This document shows positions 1 to 6,174 of a DNA stretch of 6,401 nt, piece after piece. Within the stretch, counting starts at the first letter, position 1. Each line of letters begins with the position of its first letter. The notes below the pieces were generated by a model. It was not told the DNA's origin and ran no database searches. It worked only from the letters and a program-made list of their open reading frames with translations. A program made the position numbers and the translations under genes. The DNA is from Mariniphaga sp. (GTDB taxonomy: Bacteria > Bacteroidota > Bacteroidia > Bacteroidales > Prolixibacteraceae), in contig JABMQB010000158.1 in NCBI GenBank assembly GCA_013203525.1, forward strand, positions 1 to 6,401, read 5' to 3'.

Positions 1-30
1 GATCAGTTTATTAAGTATATGAATATTTAG
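1..30 (+). CDS. C-terminal end of an upstream gene (partial)
   Basis: Frame 1 is open from the window edge and ends at a TAG (28-30), giving the nine residues DQFIKYMNI. The stop lies 10 bases before the NAD kinase ATG, as expected of a close upstream neighbour on the same strand. Frames 2 and 3 also close quickly (TGA at 20-22 and TAA at 12-14), so the choice of frame 1 is not certain. In many Bacteroidetes the gene just before nadK encodes a CBS-domain protein, and this tail would fit one. That is inference from gene order, because nine residues are too few to identify a family. Confidence 0.35.
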   Translation, partial: DQFIKYMNI

Positions 31-40
31 TCATACAAAA

Positions 41-922
41 ATGAAAATAGCTGTTTTTGGTAATTATATAAATTCTGAATTTATTCCGGTACTTGAAAAA
101 TTTTTTAGTTTTTTCCAGTCCAAAAAATTCGAAGTGCAATTATACAAACCATTCTATTCCTTTTTAATTGAAGAGCTAAAATTCTCACCTTATTACACTT
201 GATTTTTTCATTCATACTCCGATTTTGATTCTGATAATGATTTAGTTTTTAGCATTGGTGGTGATGGGACTTTTCTGCAATCAGTTCAAACCATCCGCAA
301 TTTTAATGTTCCGGTAGTAGGTGTAAATAGTGGCAGATTGGGATTCCTTGCCGATATTTCTCAAAATAAAATTATTGATGTATTAACTGATATTGTTTCA
401 AATAAATGCAGTATCACTGAAAGATCGATGTTACAGGTTGATTTTGAAAAAGACTCACCACTCGATTTTAATCTTGCTCTTAATGAAATGACAGTTCTAA
501 AATCAGATAATTCATCCATGATAAAAATTAATGTTTACATAAATGGTGAATTACTGAACAACTATTGGGCTGATGGATTAATTATTGCTACCCCAACTGG
601 CTCAACGGCCTATTCCTTAAGTGTTGGCGGTCCGATATTAACACCTGGTTCTGAAAATTTTGTCATTACACCCATTGCCCCTCATAACCTTACCATTCGC
701 CCCATTGTTGTTCCCGACCACAAGGAAATAAAACTTGAAGTTAGTGGTAGAGGAACTCATTTCCTCACTTCACTCGATTCAAGGTCGGTAAATATGGCCT
801 TTTCAAATTCTATTTTTGTTAAAAAAGCTCAGTATAAACTTAAAACTATTTTACCTGCCGGGCATTCATTTTTTAACACTCTACGAAACAAGCTTTTGTG
901 GGGAATTGATAAGCGAAATTAA
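41..922 (+). pseudogene. nadK: NAD kinase frame interrupted by an in-frame TGA
   Basis: NAD kinase phosphorylates NAD to NADP using ATP in the cytoplasm and is normally the cell's only route to NADP. The frame from the ATG at 41 gives 293 codons before the TAA, the usual family length. It opens with MKIAVFGNY, typical of Bacteroidetes NadK. The GGDG motif is at codons 73-76 (SIGGDGTF), followed by NSGRLGFLAD, the NE pair at 148-149 and TPTGSTAYS at 184-192, so the active-site motifs are all present. The oddity is codon 54, a TGA at 200-202. The frame is the same on both sides, so this is a single-base change, not an indel. No ATG, GTG or TTG lies in frame between the TGA and GGDG; the first candidate is a TTG at 338, which would lose GGDG. 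The gene is therefore broken, misread in the assembly, or rescued by readthrough. Identification as NadK is very secure; its functional state is open. Confidence 0.9.
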
Positions 923-928
923 ACTTCC

Positions 929-952
929 AGAGCTTAACAATTTTTAACCTCT
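929..952 (+). terminator. Weak hairpin after nadK, possible terminator
   Basis: Seven bases after the nadK stop, AGAGCTTAA (929-937) can pair with TTAACCTCT (944-952) around a six-base loop, with one C-C mismatch. The stem is AT-rich and is followed by CTTTGGGTTTT rather than a clean T tract. It is the only stem near the nadK end and would separate nadK from the promoter at about 1001, but as an intrinsic terminator it is weak. Confidence 0.22.
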
Positions 953-1000
953 CTTTGGGTTTTATAATAACTATCAGGTATGTTATTTTTAGAAATATAT

Positions 1001-1008
1001 TACTTTTG
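1001..1008 (+). promoter_or_regulatory. Bacteroidetes-type -7 promoter element
   Basis: TACTTTTG matches the Bacteroidetes sigma-ABfr -7 consensus TAnnTTTG exactly and is followed by TACC, a context common at promoters of this phylum. The -33 side is poorer: only a TGTT at 981-984 lies at about the right distance, and there is no clear TTG. Transcription would begin roughly at 1013-1016. This would drive the DUF6089-like gene, uppS, bamA and the first ompH, leaving an untranslated leader of about 200 nt. The start site is inferred from the motif only. Confidence 0.5.
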
Positions 1009-1216
1009 TACCTCTTGAAAGCCATAATGGCTTAAAGAATTGGGTATAAGTTCGTTGATTTACAGGAAGTTAGAGACATAAAAATATAAAATATTTTCTT
1101 TCAATTTTAAAAAAACCCGGAAGTTATTTTTCTATGAAGTTTCTGATAAAATATTATTCCTTTAAATAATTGATTTACATACCTGAAGCAAACAAAAAAA
1201 CGAAATGTAATACCAG
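1009..1216 (+). other. Long 5' leader, no gene seen
   Basis: This AT-rich stretch lies between the predicted promoter and the ATG at 1217. Apart from the inverted repeat at 1019-1033 I see no strong secondary structure, no recognisable riboswitch and no convincing small gene. An 11-residue open frame at 1134-1169 has no supporting signal. The sequence just before the start codon is A-rich without a Shine-Dalgarno motif, as is normal in Bacteroidetes. Confidence 0.4.
1019..1033 (+). repeat. Perfect 7-bp inverted repeat at predicted transcript start
   Basis: AAGCCAT (1019-1025) and ATGGCTT (1027-1033) are exact reverse complements around a single A. The repeat starts 11 bases after the predicted -7 element, so it covers about the first 20 nt of the expected transcript. 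It could be an operator for a dimeric regulator or a small 5' stem in the mRNA. With a one-base centre an RNA hairpin would have to open its inner pairs, which makes a DNA site somewhat more natural. No regulator can be named. Confidence 0.4.
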
Positions 1217-2092
1217 ATGAAAAAGAGCTTATTGGTGTTTATTGCAGTTTTAATAACTGTTTCAGGATTTGCCCAAAAAACAGCAGATGTTGGTATTTGG
1301 GGAGGAGCTTCAACATATTGGGGCGATTTAAAACAAATTGATTATGCCCAGTCGGTTAATCCGCTTTACGGGGCATTTTTCAGATACAACTTTAATGCGA
1401 GGTACGGTGCGCGGATGATGTATTTAACAGGAAACATGAGTGCCGTTGGCTATATGGAGGGTACAAGATGGGAGTTTCCATTTCGTAATGTTCGAAATGA
1501 AGTTCCAGAAATAAAAAATTATCCGGATTTGATGGAAGATTTTTTGGATTATGCACCAAAAAGAATTCATAATATTTTATTTATGGTTGAAATAAATTAT
1601 TTAAAATATATTTTAGGACTTAAAAAAACCCCGGTTAGCCCATATATTATGGCTGGATTGGGAATTATGTATTATCCATATCAATTAGTTCCAAATACAC
1701 CGTTAGCAGAATCTGATATCCCTTTATCTTTTCCTGATAATTTTAATGAAGTGTATAATATTGGCATAAGTAAGTTTAATCCTCTTCAAAACAAAGATGA
1801 CTTTGCAAGAGAAGAATCAGTAACAACATTATCAATTCCCTTTGGGATGGGTGTAAAAACACATATTGGTCCACGTTTTGGTATTGGAGTAGAATTTATT
1901 ATTCAAAAATTATTTGATGATAAACTGGATAACCTTGACGACCCATTGGCTCATATTAATCCAATTGGGGATGAAATTACTTATAGTAACTTGTTACACA
2001 ACAATGATTTTACAGCTTATTTGGGCATTAATTTAACATACAAAATATATCTGGGTAAAGAAATTTGCCCGGCATACGAAAGCAAAAATTAA
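1217..2092 (+). CDS. DUF6089-like outer-membrane beta-barrel protein
   Basis: The 291-residue product begins with a clear signal peptide (residues 1-19, hydrophobic core LLVFIAVLITV, cleavage before Q20). The mature protein opens with DVGIWGGASTYWGDL (24-38), which resembles the start of the Bacteroidetes DUF6089 family: a G-G-x-x-Y-x-G-D-L turn, then a first strand pair ending in a GAFFRYNFNARYGARM stretch. Alternating hydrophobic and polar stretches near the end (FGIGVEFII, FTAYLGINLTYKIYLG) look like outer-membrane beta strands. The chain does not end in Phe but in a short polar tail (ICPAYESKN). The function is unknown. Its place directly before uppS and bamA is usual in Bacteroidetes and suggests a structural envelope role or a BamA client. 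It probably leads the operon, and its stop lies five bases before the uppS GTG. Family assignment is from remembered motifs, not a search. Confidence 0.8.
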   Translation: MKKSLLVFIAVLITVSGFAQKTADVGIWGGASTYWGDLKQIDYAQSVNPLYGAFFRYNFNARYGARMMYLTGNMSAVGYMEGTRWEFPFRNVRNEVPEIKNYPDLMEDFLDYAPKRIHNILFMVEINYLKYILGLKKTPVSPYIMAGLGIMYYPYQLVPNTPLAESDIPLSFPDNFNEVYNIGISKFNPLQNKDDFAREESVTTLSIPFGMGVKTHIGPRFGIGVEFIIQKLFDDKLDNLDDPLAHINPIGDEITYSNLLHNNDFTAYLGINLTYKIYLGKEICPAYESKN

Positions 2093-2097
2093 CAACA

Positions 2098-2841
2098 GTG
2101 TCAGTTAAAGATAAATTAGACAGAAATAAGATTCCAAACCATATTGCCATTATAATGGATGGAAATGGAAGGTGGGCTGCCAAACATGGCAATGCCCGTA
2201 TCTTTGGGCACGAGAAAGGAGTGGAATCTGTTCGGGCGGTTGTCGAAGCTTCAGGCGAAATTGGTGTAAAGTTTCTTACATTGTACGCCTTTTCAACCGA
2301 AAACTGGGGGCGCCCCCCTGAAGAAGTTAATGCTTTGATGGGCTTATTGATTCAGGCTATTGAAAATGAAACTGAAAAATTAAATAAAAACAATGTCAGG
2401 CTTGGTGTAATTGGCAATATTGAACAATTACCAATCGATGTAAAAAACAAATTATTTAAATGTATTAACAACCTTAAATCCAATTCAGGGCTAACATTAA
2501 TTCTTGCTCTTAGTTATAGTTCTAAATGGGAAATAATTAATGCAGTAAAAAAATTGGCGGTTAATGTGCAGGAAGGTAAAATATTAGCGGAAGAGATTAA
2601 TGACGAAATGTTTGAAGATTATTTAACAACAAAGGGAATTCCCAATCCTGAGTTGTTAATTCGAACAAGCGGAGAATATCGTATAAGTAATTTTCTTTTA
2701 TGGCAGATCGCATATACAGAATTCTATTTTACTGAAAAGTTATGGCCTGATTTCAAAAAAGAAGATTTTTTTGAAGCCGTTTATAATTATCAAAACAGAG
2801 AACGAAGGTTTGGGAAAACAAGTGAACAAATTGTGAGCTAA
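2098..2841 (+). CDS. uppS: Undecaprenyl diphosphate synthase (isoprenyl transferase)
   Basis: This cis-prenyltransferase extends farnesyl diphosphate with eight isopentenyl diphosphates to C55 undecaprenyl diphosphate, the lipid carrier precursor for peptidoglycan and surface polysaccharides. It acts at the cytoplasmic membrane face. From the GTG at 2098 it has 247 residues, the normal length. HIAIIMDGNGRW (15-26) carries the catalytic Asp21. GHEKG (37-41) and YAFSTENW (63-70) follow. RTSGEYRISNFLLWQ (189-203) supplies the diphosphate-binding Arg189 and Arg195. Glu208 in YTEFYF matches the Mg ligand of the E. coli enzyme, and WPDF is at 216-219. I chose the GTG because it gives MSVKDKLDRNKIPNHIA, the usual Bacteroidetes N-terminus. 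A TTG at 2065 would lie inside the preceding gene and add an uncharacteristic extension. The five-base gap to the upstream stop suggests translational coupling. Confidence 0.95.
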   Translation: MSVKDKLDRNKIPNHIAIIMDGNGRWAAKHGNARIFGHEKGVESVRAVVEASGEIGVKFLTLYAFSTENWGRPPEEVNALMGLLIQAIENETEKLNKNNVRLGVIGNIEQLPIDVKNKLFKCINNLKSNSGLTLILALSYSSKWEIINAVKKLAVNVQEGKILAEEINDEMFEDYLTTKGIPNPELLIRTSGEYRISNFLLWQIAYTEFYFTEKLWPDFKKEDFFEAVYNYQNRERRFGKTSEQIVS

Positions 2842-2855
2842 AAATTAAACAGAGA

Positions 2856-5555
2856 ATGCAAAAGTCGATTTATATTTTCTTCTTAATGGTAGTCAGTATT
2901 TTTGGTGCAGTTGCACAGGAAAACGATAGTACCAATTTTTCGATCTATTATGATAGCCGTGCAAAATATGTTATTGCCGATATTGAGGTTTCCGGAATAC
3001 GATATTATGACCAGGAGGCATTAATACAAATCTCAGGGTTACAGGTAGGCGATGAAATAGAAATACCGGGCGAACCAATTACAAATGCAATAAAAAAGCT
3101 TTGGACACAAGCTTTGTTTTCAGACGTTAAAATAACTGCATCAAAAATTGTTGGTAATAATATTTGGCTGGAAATTTACCTTCAGGAAATGCCACGGCTC
3201 TCCGCAGCAAATTTTATTGGAGTCTCAAAATCTGAAAAAGATGATATTACTGAAAAGGTTCTTTTATTAGTTGGATCTCAGGTTACAGAAAATCAGGTTA
3301 ACAATGCAGAAAGGACAATAAAAAACATATTCCTTACCAAAGGATTCCTTGATACCGAAGTTAACATTGTTCAACGAGATGATACTACCCAAACCAATAG
3401 CCTTATTCTTGATATATTTATTGATAAAAAAGAAAAAGTAAAAATTCAGGATGTTATTTTTCATGGAAATGATAATGTAAAATCAGGGATCCTTGAAAGG
3501 TCAATGAAAAAAACCAAAGCCAAAAAACTTAAAAACTTTTTTAGCTCAAAAAAATTCCTCGAAGACTTGTACAAGGAAGATAAAATTAAGCTTGTCCAAA
3601 AATACAATGAAAAGGGATATCGTGATGCCATTATTTTAAAAGACACAATTATTAAGGTACCTGACGATAATAGGATTAATGTTGAATTATGGGTAGATGA
3701 AGGACAAAAATACTATTTCAGAGATATTAAATGGATTGGAAACACCGTTTATCCTCCGGATTATTTAACCAACTTCCTTGGTATAAAAAAAGGCGATGTA
3801 TTTGACCAGTCATTGCTTGAAAAACGCTTATTTGATAACGATGAAGGATTAAATAACCTCTATCTTGACCAGGGTTATTTGTTTTTTGACCTCGAACCTG
3901 TTGAAACAAATATCACCAACGATTCAATCGATTATGAAATGCGTATCCGTGAAGGAAAGCAGGCAACCATAAATTTAGTAGGTATATCGGGTAATACTAA
4001 AACCCACGAACATGTTGCCCGTCGGGAATTAAGAACTATGCCAGGCGATTTATTCAGTAAAACAAATATTATAAGATCTGTACGAGAACTGGCCCAGTTA
4101 GGTCATTTCGACCAGGAAGCAATTAATCCTGATATTGTTCCCCACCCTGAAGATGGGACTGTCGATATTACCTATCAACTTCAGGAAAAAGCAAACGACC
4201 AGATTGAATTATCGGGAGGATGGGGTGCAGGAATGTTTGTTGGTTCTGTGGGACTTAAATTTGCAAATTTTTCGGTAAGAAATATATTTAATAAGGAAGC
4301 ATGGAGGCCTCTACCAACAGGTGATGGGCAAACTCTTGGCTTAAGATATCAAACCAGTGGAAAATATTATAGAACAGTTAGCCTTTCATTTATGGAACCC
4401 TGGCTAGGTGGCAAAAAACCAAATAGCTTCTCTTTATCATTATCTCATTCACGTATAAATTATAGCGCCAATAAATACTATTCAAATTATAACACTGGGT
4501 ATGGTGGTTATGATCCTTACGGATACAGTGGTGGCTATTCGCCTTATGGGTACAGTGGTGGCTACTCACCTTATGGCAGTAGCTACGGAGGAGGTTATTC
4601 TCCTTATGGGTATTCTCAATACGGTTATGGTGGTTATCCTCAATATCAGTATAATTATGATTCAGAAGGATCAGACGAAACAGATGACCAGATTTGGGAG
4701 ACTACAGCATTGGCACTTGGATACGGTTATCGGTTATCATGGCCCGACGATTTTTTCACAGTTTACCACGAATTATCGCTCGAACATTATAACCTTCGTA
4801 ATATGGGAAGTTATTTCTATTTCCTGGCTGATGAAACCGGGCAAGTAAACGGAACATTTAACAATGCCAGTTTTAAAACAGTTGTTTCAAGAAACTCGGT
4901 AGATAATCCTTTGTATTCAAGAAGCGGCTCACAAGTATCACTTACACTAAAAATGACACCACCATTTTCATGGTTTACTGATAAAGATTATAGCGATCCA
5001 AATATCCCCAATAGTGAAAAATTCAAATGGATAGAATATCATAAATGGTTGTTAAAGGGACAGCATTACAGTACTCTTTCAAAAGATAGGAAACTTGTTT
5101 TACGTACAGCATATGAACTTGGATTCCTTGGTTATTTTGATAAAAATCGCAGATCTCCATTTGAAGGATTTATTGTAGGTGGTTCGGGTATGTCGGGTTA
5201 TAATATTTATGGAACTGATTATGTTGCCCTTCGCGGTTATAAAGATTTTAGCCTAAGCCCAAGAAACGGATCAAGTATTTATAATAAATTTACTTTGGAA
5301 ATGAGATACCCAATAACATTAAAACCAAATGCAACTATTTATGTGTTATCATTCCTTGAAGCCGGTAATGCTGAATTATCGTTTCAGGATTATAATCCAT
5401 TCAAATTATACAGGTCAGCCGGGTTGGGTGTTAGAATATTCTTGCCTATGTTTGGATTAATGGGAATAGACTGGGGTTATGGATTTGATGAATTACCAGG
5501 GCAACCTGACGCCAGCGGAAGCCAATTCCATTTCGTTATTGGCCAGCAATTCTGA
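2856..5555 (+). CDS. bamA: BamA outer-membrane protein assembly factor
   Basis: BamA folds and inserts beta-barrel proteins into the outer membrane. This 899-residue protein has a signal peptide (1-20, AVA before Q21). Five POTRA domains follow, at roughly 36-112, 113-195, 196-285, 286-370 and 371-445, each with a recognisable G-N or G-V strand turn such as WIGNTVYPP and GISGNTKTH. A C-terminal Omp85 barrel starts near QIELSGGWG. The conserved loop-6 motif appears as LRGY (792-795) in place of the proteobacterial VRGF. The chain ends HFVIGQQF with the terminal Phe of a beta signal, which confirms the TGA at 5553-5555 as a true stop. POTRA3 has a Lys-rich stretch (MKKTKAKKLKNFF), as in other Bacteroidetes. 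At 800-900 residues it is longer than a typical proteobacterial BamA, partly because of a Gly/Tyr-rich insertion (about 549-601) in predicted loop 3. It begins 14 bases after uppS, so it is likely co-transcribed. Confidence 0.96.
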   Translation: MQKSIYIFFLMVVSIFGAVAQENDSTNFSIYYDSRAKYVIADIEVSGIRYYDQEALIQISGLQVGDEIEIPGEPITNAIKKLWTQALFSDVKITASKIVGNNIWLEIYLQEMPRLSAANFIGVSKSEKDDITEKVLLLVGSQVTENQVNNAERTIKNIFLTKGFLDTEVNIVQRDDTTQTNSLILDIFIDKKEKVKIQDVIFHGNDNVKSGILERSMKKTKAKKLKNFFSSKKFLEDLYKEDKIKLVQKYNEKGYRDAIILKDTIIKVPDDNRINVELWVDEGQKYYFRDIKWIGNTVYPPDYLTNFLGIKKGDVFDQSLLEKRLFDNDEGLNNLYLDQGYLFFDLEPVETNITNDSIDYEMRIREGKQATINLVGISGNTKTHEHVARRELRTMPGDLFSKTNIIRSVRELAQLGHFDQEAINPDIVPHPEDGTVDITYQLQEKANDQIELSGGWGAGMFVGSVGLKFANFSVRNIFNKEAWRPLPTGDGQTLGLRYQTSGKYYRTVSLSFMEPWLGGKKPNSFSLSLSHSRINYSANKYYSNYNTGYGGYDPYGYSGGYSPYGYSGGYSPYGSSYGGGYSPYGYSQYGYGGYPQYQYNYDSEGSDETDDQIWETTALALGYGYRLSWPDDFFTVYHELSLEHYNLRNMGSYFYFLADETGQVNGTFNNASFKTVVSRNSVDNPLYSRSGSQVSLTLKMTPPFSWFTDKDYSDPNIPNSEKFKWIEYHKWLLKGQHYSTLSKDRKLVLRTAYELGFLGYFDKNRRSPFEGFIVGGSGMSGYNIYGTDYVALRGYKDFSLSPRNGSSIYNKFTLEMRYPITLKPNATIYVLSFLEAGNAELSFQDYNPFKLYRSAGLGVRIFLPMFGLMGIDWGYGFDELPGQPDASGSQFHFVIGQQF
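4503..4616 (+). repeat. 27-bp repeats coding GGYSPYGYS units in bamA
   Basis: Four 27-bp units encode GGYDPYGYS (4503-4529), GGYSPYGYS (4530-4556), GGYSPYGSS (4557-4583) and, after a six-base YG spacer, GGYSPYGYS (4590-4616). A degenerate QYGYGGYPQYQYNY tail runs to 4658, and an acidic stretch (DSEGSDETDD) follows. Units two and four are identical in protein but differ at six bases, all synonymous. The repeat is therefore not a fresh duplication, and the amino-acid pattern seems to have been kept. It lies between the strands SFSLSLSHSRINY and TALALGYGYRL, which by barrel order should be strands 5 and 6, making this extracellular loop 3. Confidence 0.85.
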
Positions 5556-5595
5556 TCGTTATAGATTTGGCTCAGTATTTGATTAGTAGAACAGC
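5556..5595 (+). other. Short bamA-ompH spacer
   Basis: The 40 bases between the bamA stop and the first candidate ompH start show no hairpin, no TAnnTTTG promoter element and no Shine-Dalgarno motif. Read-through transcription from bamA into ompH is the simplest reading. Confidence 0.4.
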
Positions 5596-6135
5596 ATGAA
5601 CATTAAAAATTATAAAGCCATGAAAGAAGTATTATTAACTATAGCAATTTTCCTCGTAATCGCAGGAACTACATTTGCGCAAAAATTTGCATTTGTTGAT
5701 ACAGAATACATCCTTGAAAATATTCCATCTTACAGATCGGCACAGGATCAACTCGACCAGCTTTCAAGCCAATATCAGAAAGAATTGGAATCAATACATG
5801 CCGAACTGGAACAGATGTATAAAGATTTTCAGGCAGAAAGTGTTTTACTTTCAGAAGATATGAAGAGAAAACGGGAAGATGTAATCATTACAAGAGAAAA
5901 AGAATACAAGGAGTTACAACGGAAATATTTTGGGCCCAGTGGCGACCTTTACAAAAAAAGACAAGGACTTGTAAAACCTATCCAGGACGACATTTTTAAT
6001 GCAGTTCAGGAAATTGCCAGCGATGGTAGTTATGCGGTAATTTTCGATAAGTCGGGTGGCACATCAATGTTATTTACAAATCCGCGTTATGACCTTAGTG
6101 ATCAGGTATTAGAGAAGCTTGGATATAAAAATTAA
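5596..6135 (+). CDS. OmpH/Skp-like periplasmic chaperone (first copy)
   Basis: Skp/OmpH proteins are periplasmic holdases that grip unfolded outer-membrane proteins and deliver them to BamA. From the ATG at 5596 the product has 179 residues, normal for the family. The signal peptide ends TTFA before Q29. The mature start QKFAFVDTEYILENIPSY is a classic OmpH beginning: a short beta strand with V-D, then the first helix. Residues about 45-115 are a long charged, heptad-like helical region (QLDQLSSQYQKELESI and onward) that would form the coiled-coil arms. The end returns to a small beta-rich body (YAVIFDKSGG, MLFTNPRYDLSDQVLEKLGY). A second in-frame ATG at 5620 gives MKEVLLTIAIF, a more usual 20-residue signal peptide, and is at least as likely to be the real start. 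The position right after bamA supports the role. Confidence 0.92.
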   Translation: MNIKNYKAMKEVLLTIAIFLVIAGTTFAQKFAFVDTEYILENIPSYRSAQDQLDQLSSQYQKELESIHAELEQMYKDFQAESVLLSEDMKRKREDVIITREKEYKELQRKYFGPSGDLYKKRQGLVKPIQDDIFNAVQEIASDGSYAVIFDKSGGTSMLFTNPRYDLSDQVLEKLGYKN

Positions 6136-6140
6136 TAAAC

Positions 6141-6148
6141 TATATTTG
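6141..6148 (+). promoter_or_regulatory. Promoter-like element between the two ompH genes
   Basis: TATATTTG is an exact match to the Bacteroidetes -7 consensus TAnnTTTG. A TTG at 6119-6121 lies 19 bases upstream, the expected spacing for the -33 element. It falls in the 39-base gap between the ompH genes, with its -33 part inside the last codons of the first copy. Transcripts would start about 20 bases before the ATG at 6175. In AT-rich DNA such matches arise by chance, so this is a candidate only. Confidence 0.4.
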
Positions 6149-6174
6149 TGAAAAAATTTAAGTCAACATTTATT

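Noticed and set aside
200..202. TGA as a recoded sense codon (alternative code or selenocysteine)
   Set aside because: bamA ends at TGA exactly after its expected terminal Phe, Trp is always TGG here, NAD kinase is not a known selenoprotein, and no obvious selenocysteine-insertion hairpin is seen next to the codon.
338..922. NAD kinase starting at the TTG at 338
   Set aside because: It would drop the N-terminal domain including GGDG, which is present in the same frame upstream; the open stretch exists only because of the TGA at 200.
1134..1169. 11-residue leader peptide (MKFLIKYYSFK)
   Set aside because: No ribosome-binding signal, no codon run suggesting attenuation and no paired terminator hairpin; such short frames are expected by chance in AT-rich DNA.
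2065..2097. Longer uppS from a TTG at 2065
   Set aside because: The extra 11 residues overlap the preceding gene and are unlike UppS N-termini, whereas GTG 2098 gives the usual one.
3267..3909. Three short minus-strand open frames opposite the bamA POTRA region
   Set aside because: They lie opposite strongly supported coding sequence and have low-complexity Asn/Phe/Lys-rich or unremarkable products.
4501..4848. Second + strand open frame of 115 codons inside bamA
   Set aside because: It is a shifted reading of the Gly/Tyr repeat and the neighbouring barrel codons, with no domain or start signal.
5675..5863. 62-codon open frame inside the first ompH
   Set aside because: It is an alternative frame of the coiled-coil coding region with no independent support.
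6148..6174. GTG start for the second ompH
   Set aside because: It adds nine residues ahead of a good signal peptide and its GTG overlaps the promoter-like TATATTTG; ATG 6175 gives a normal N-terminus.
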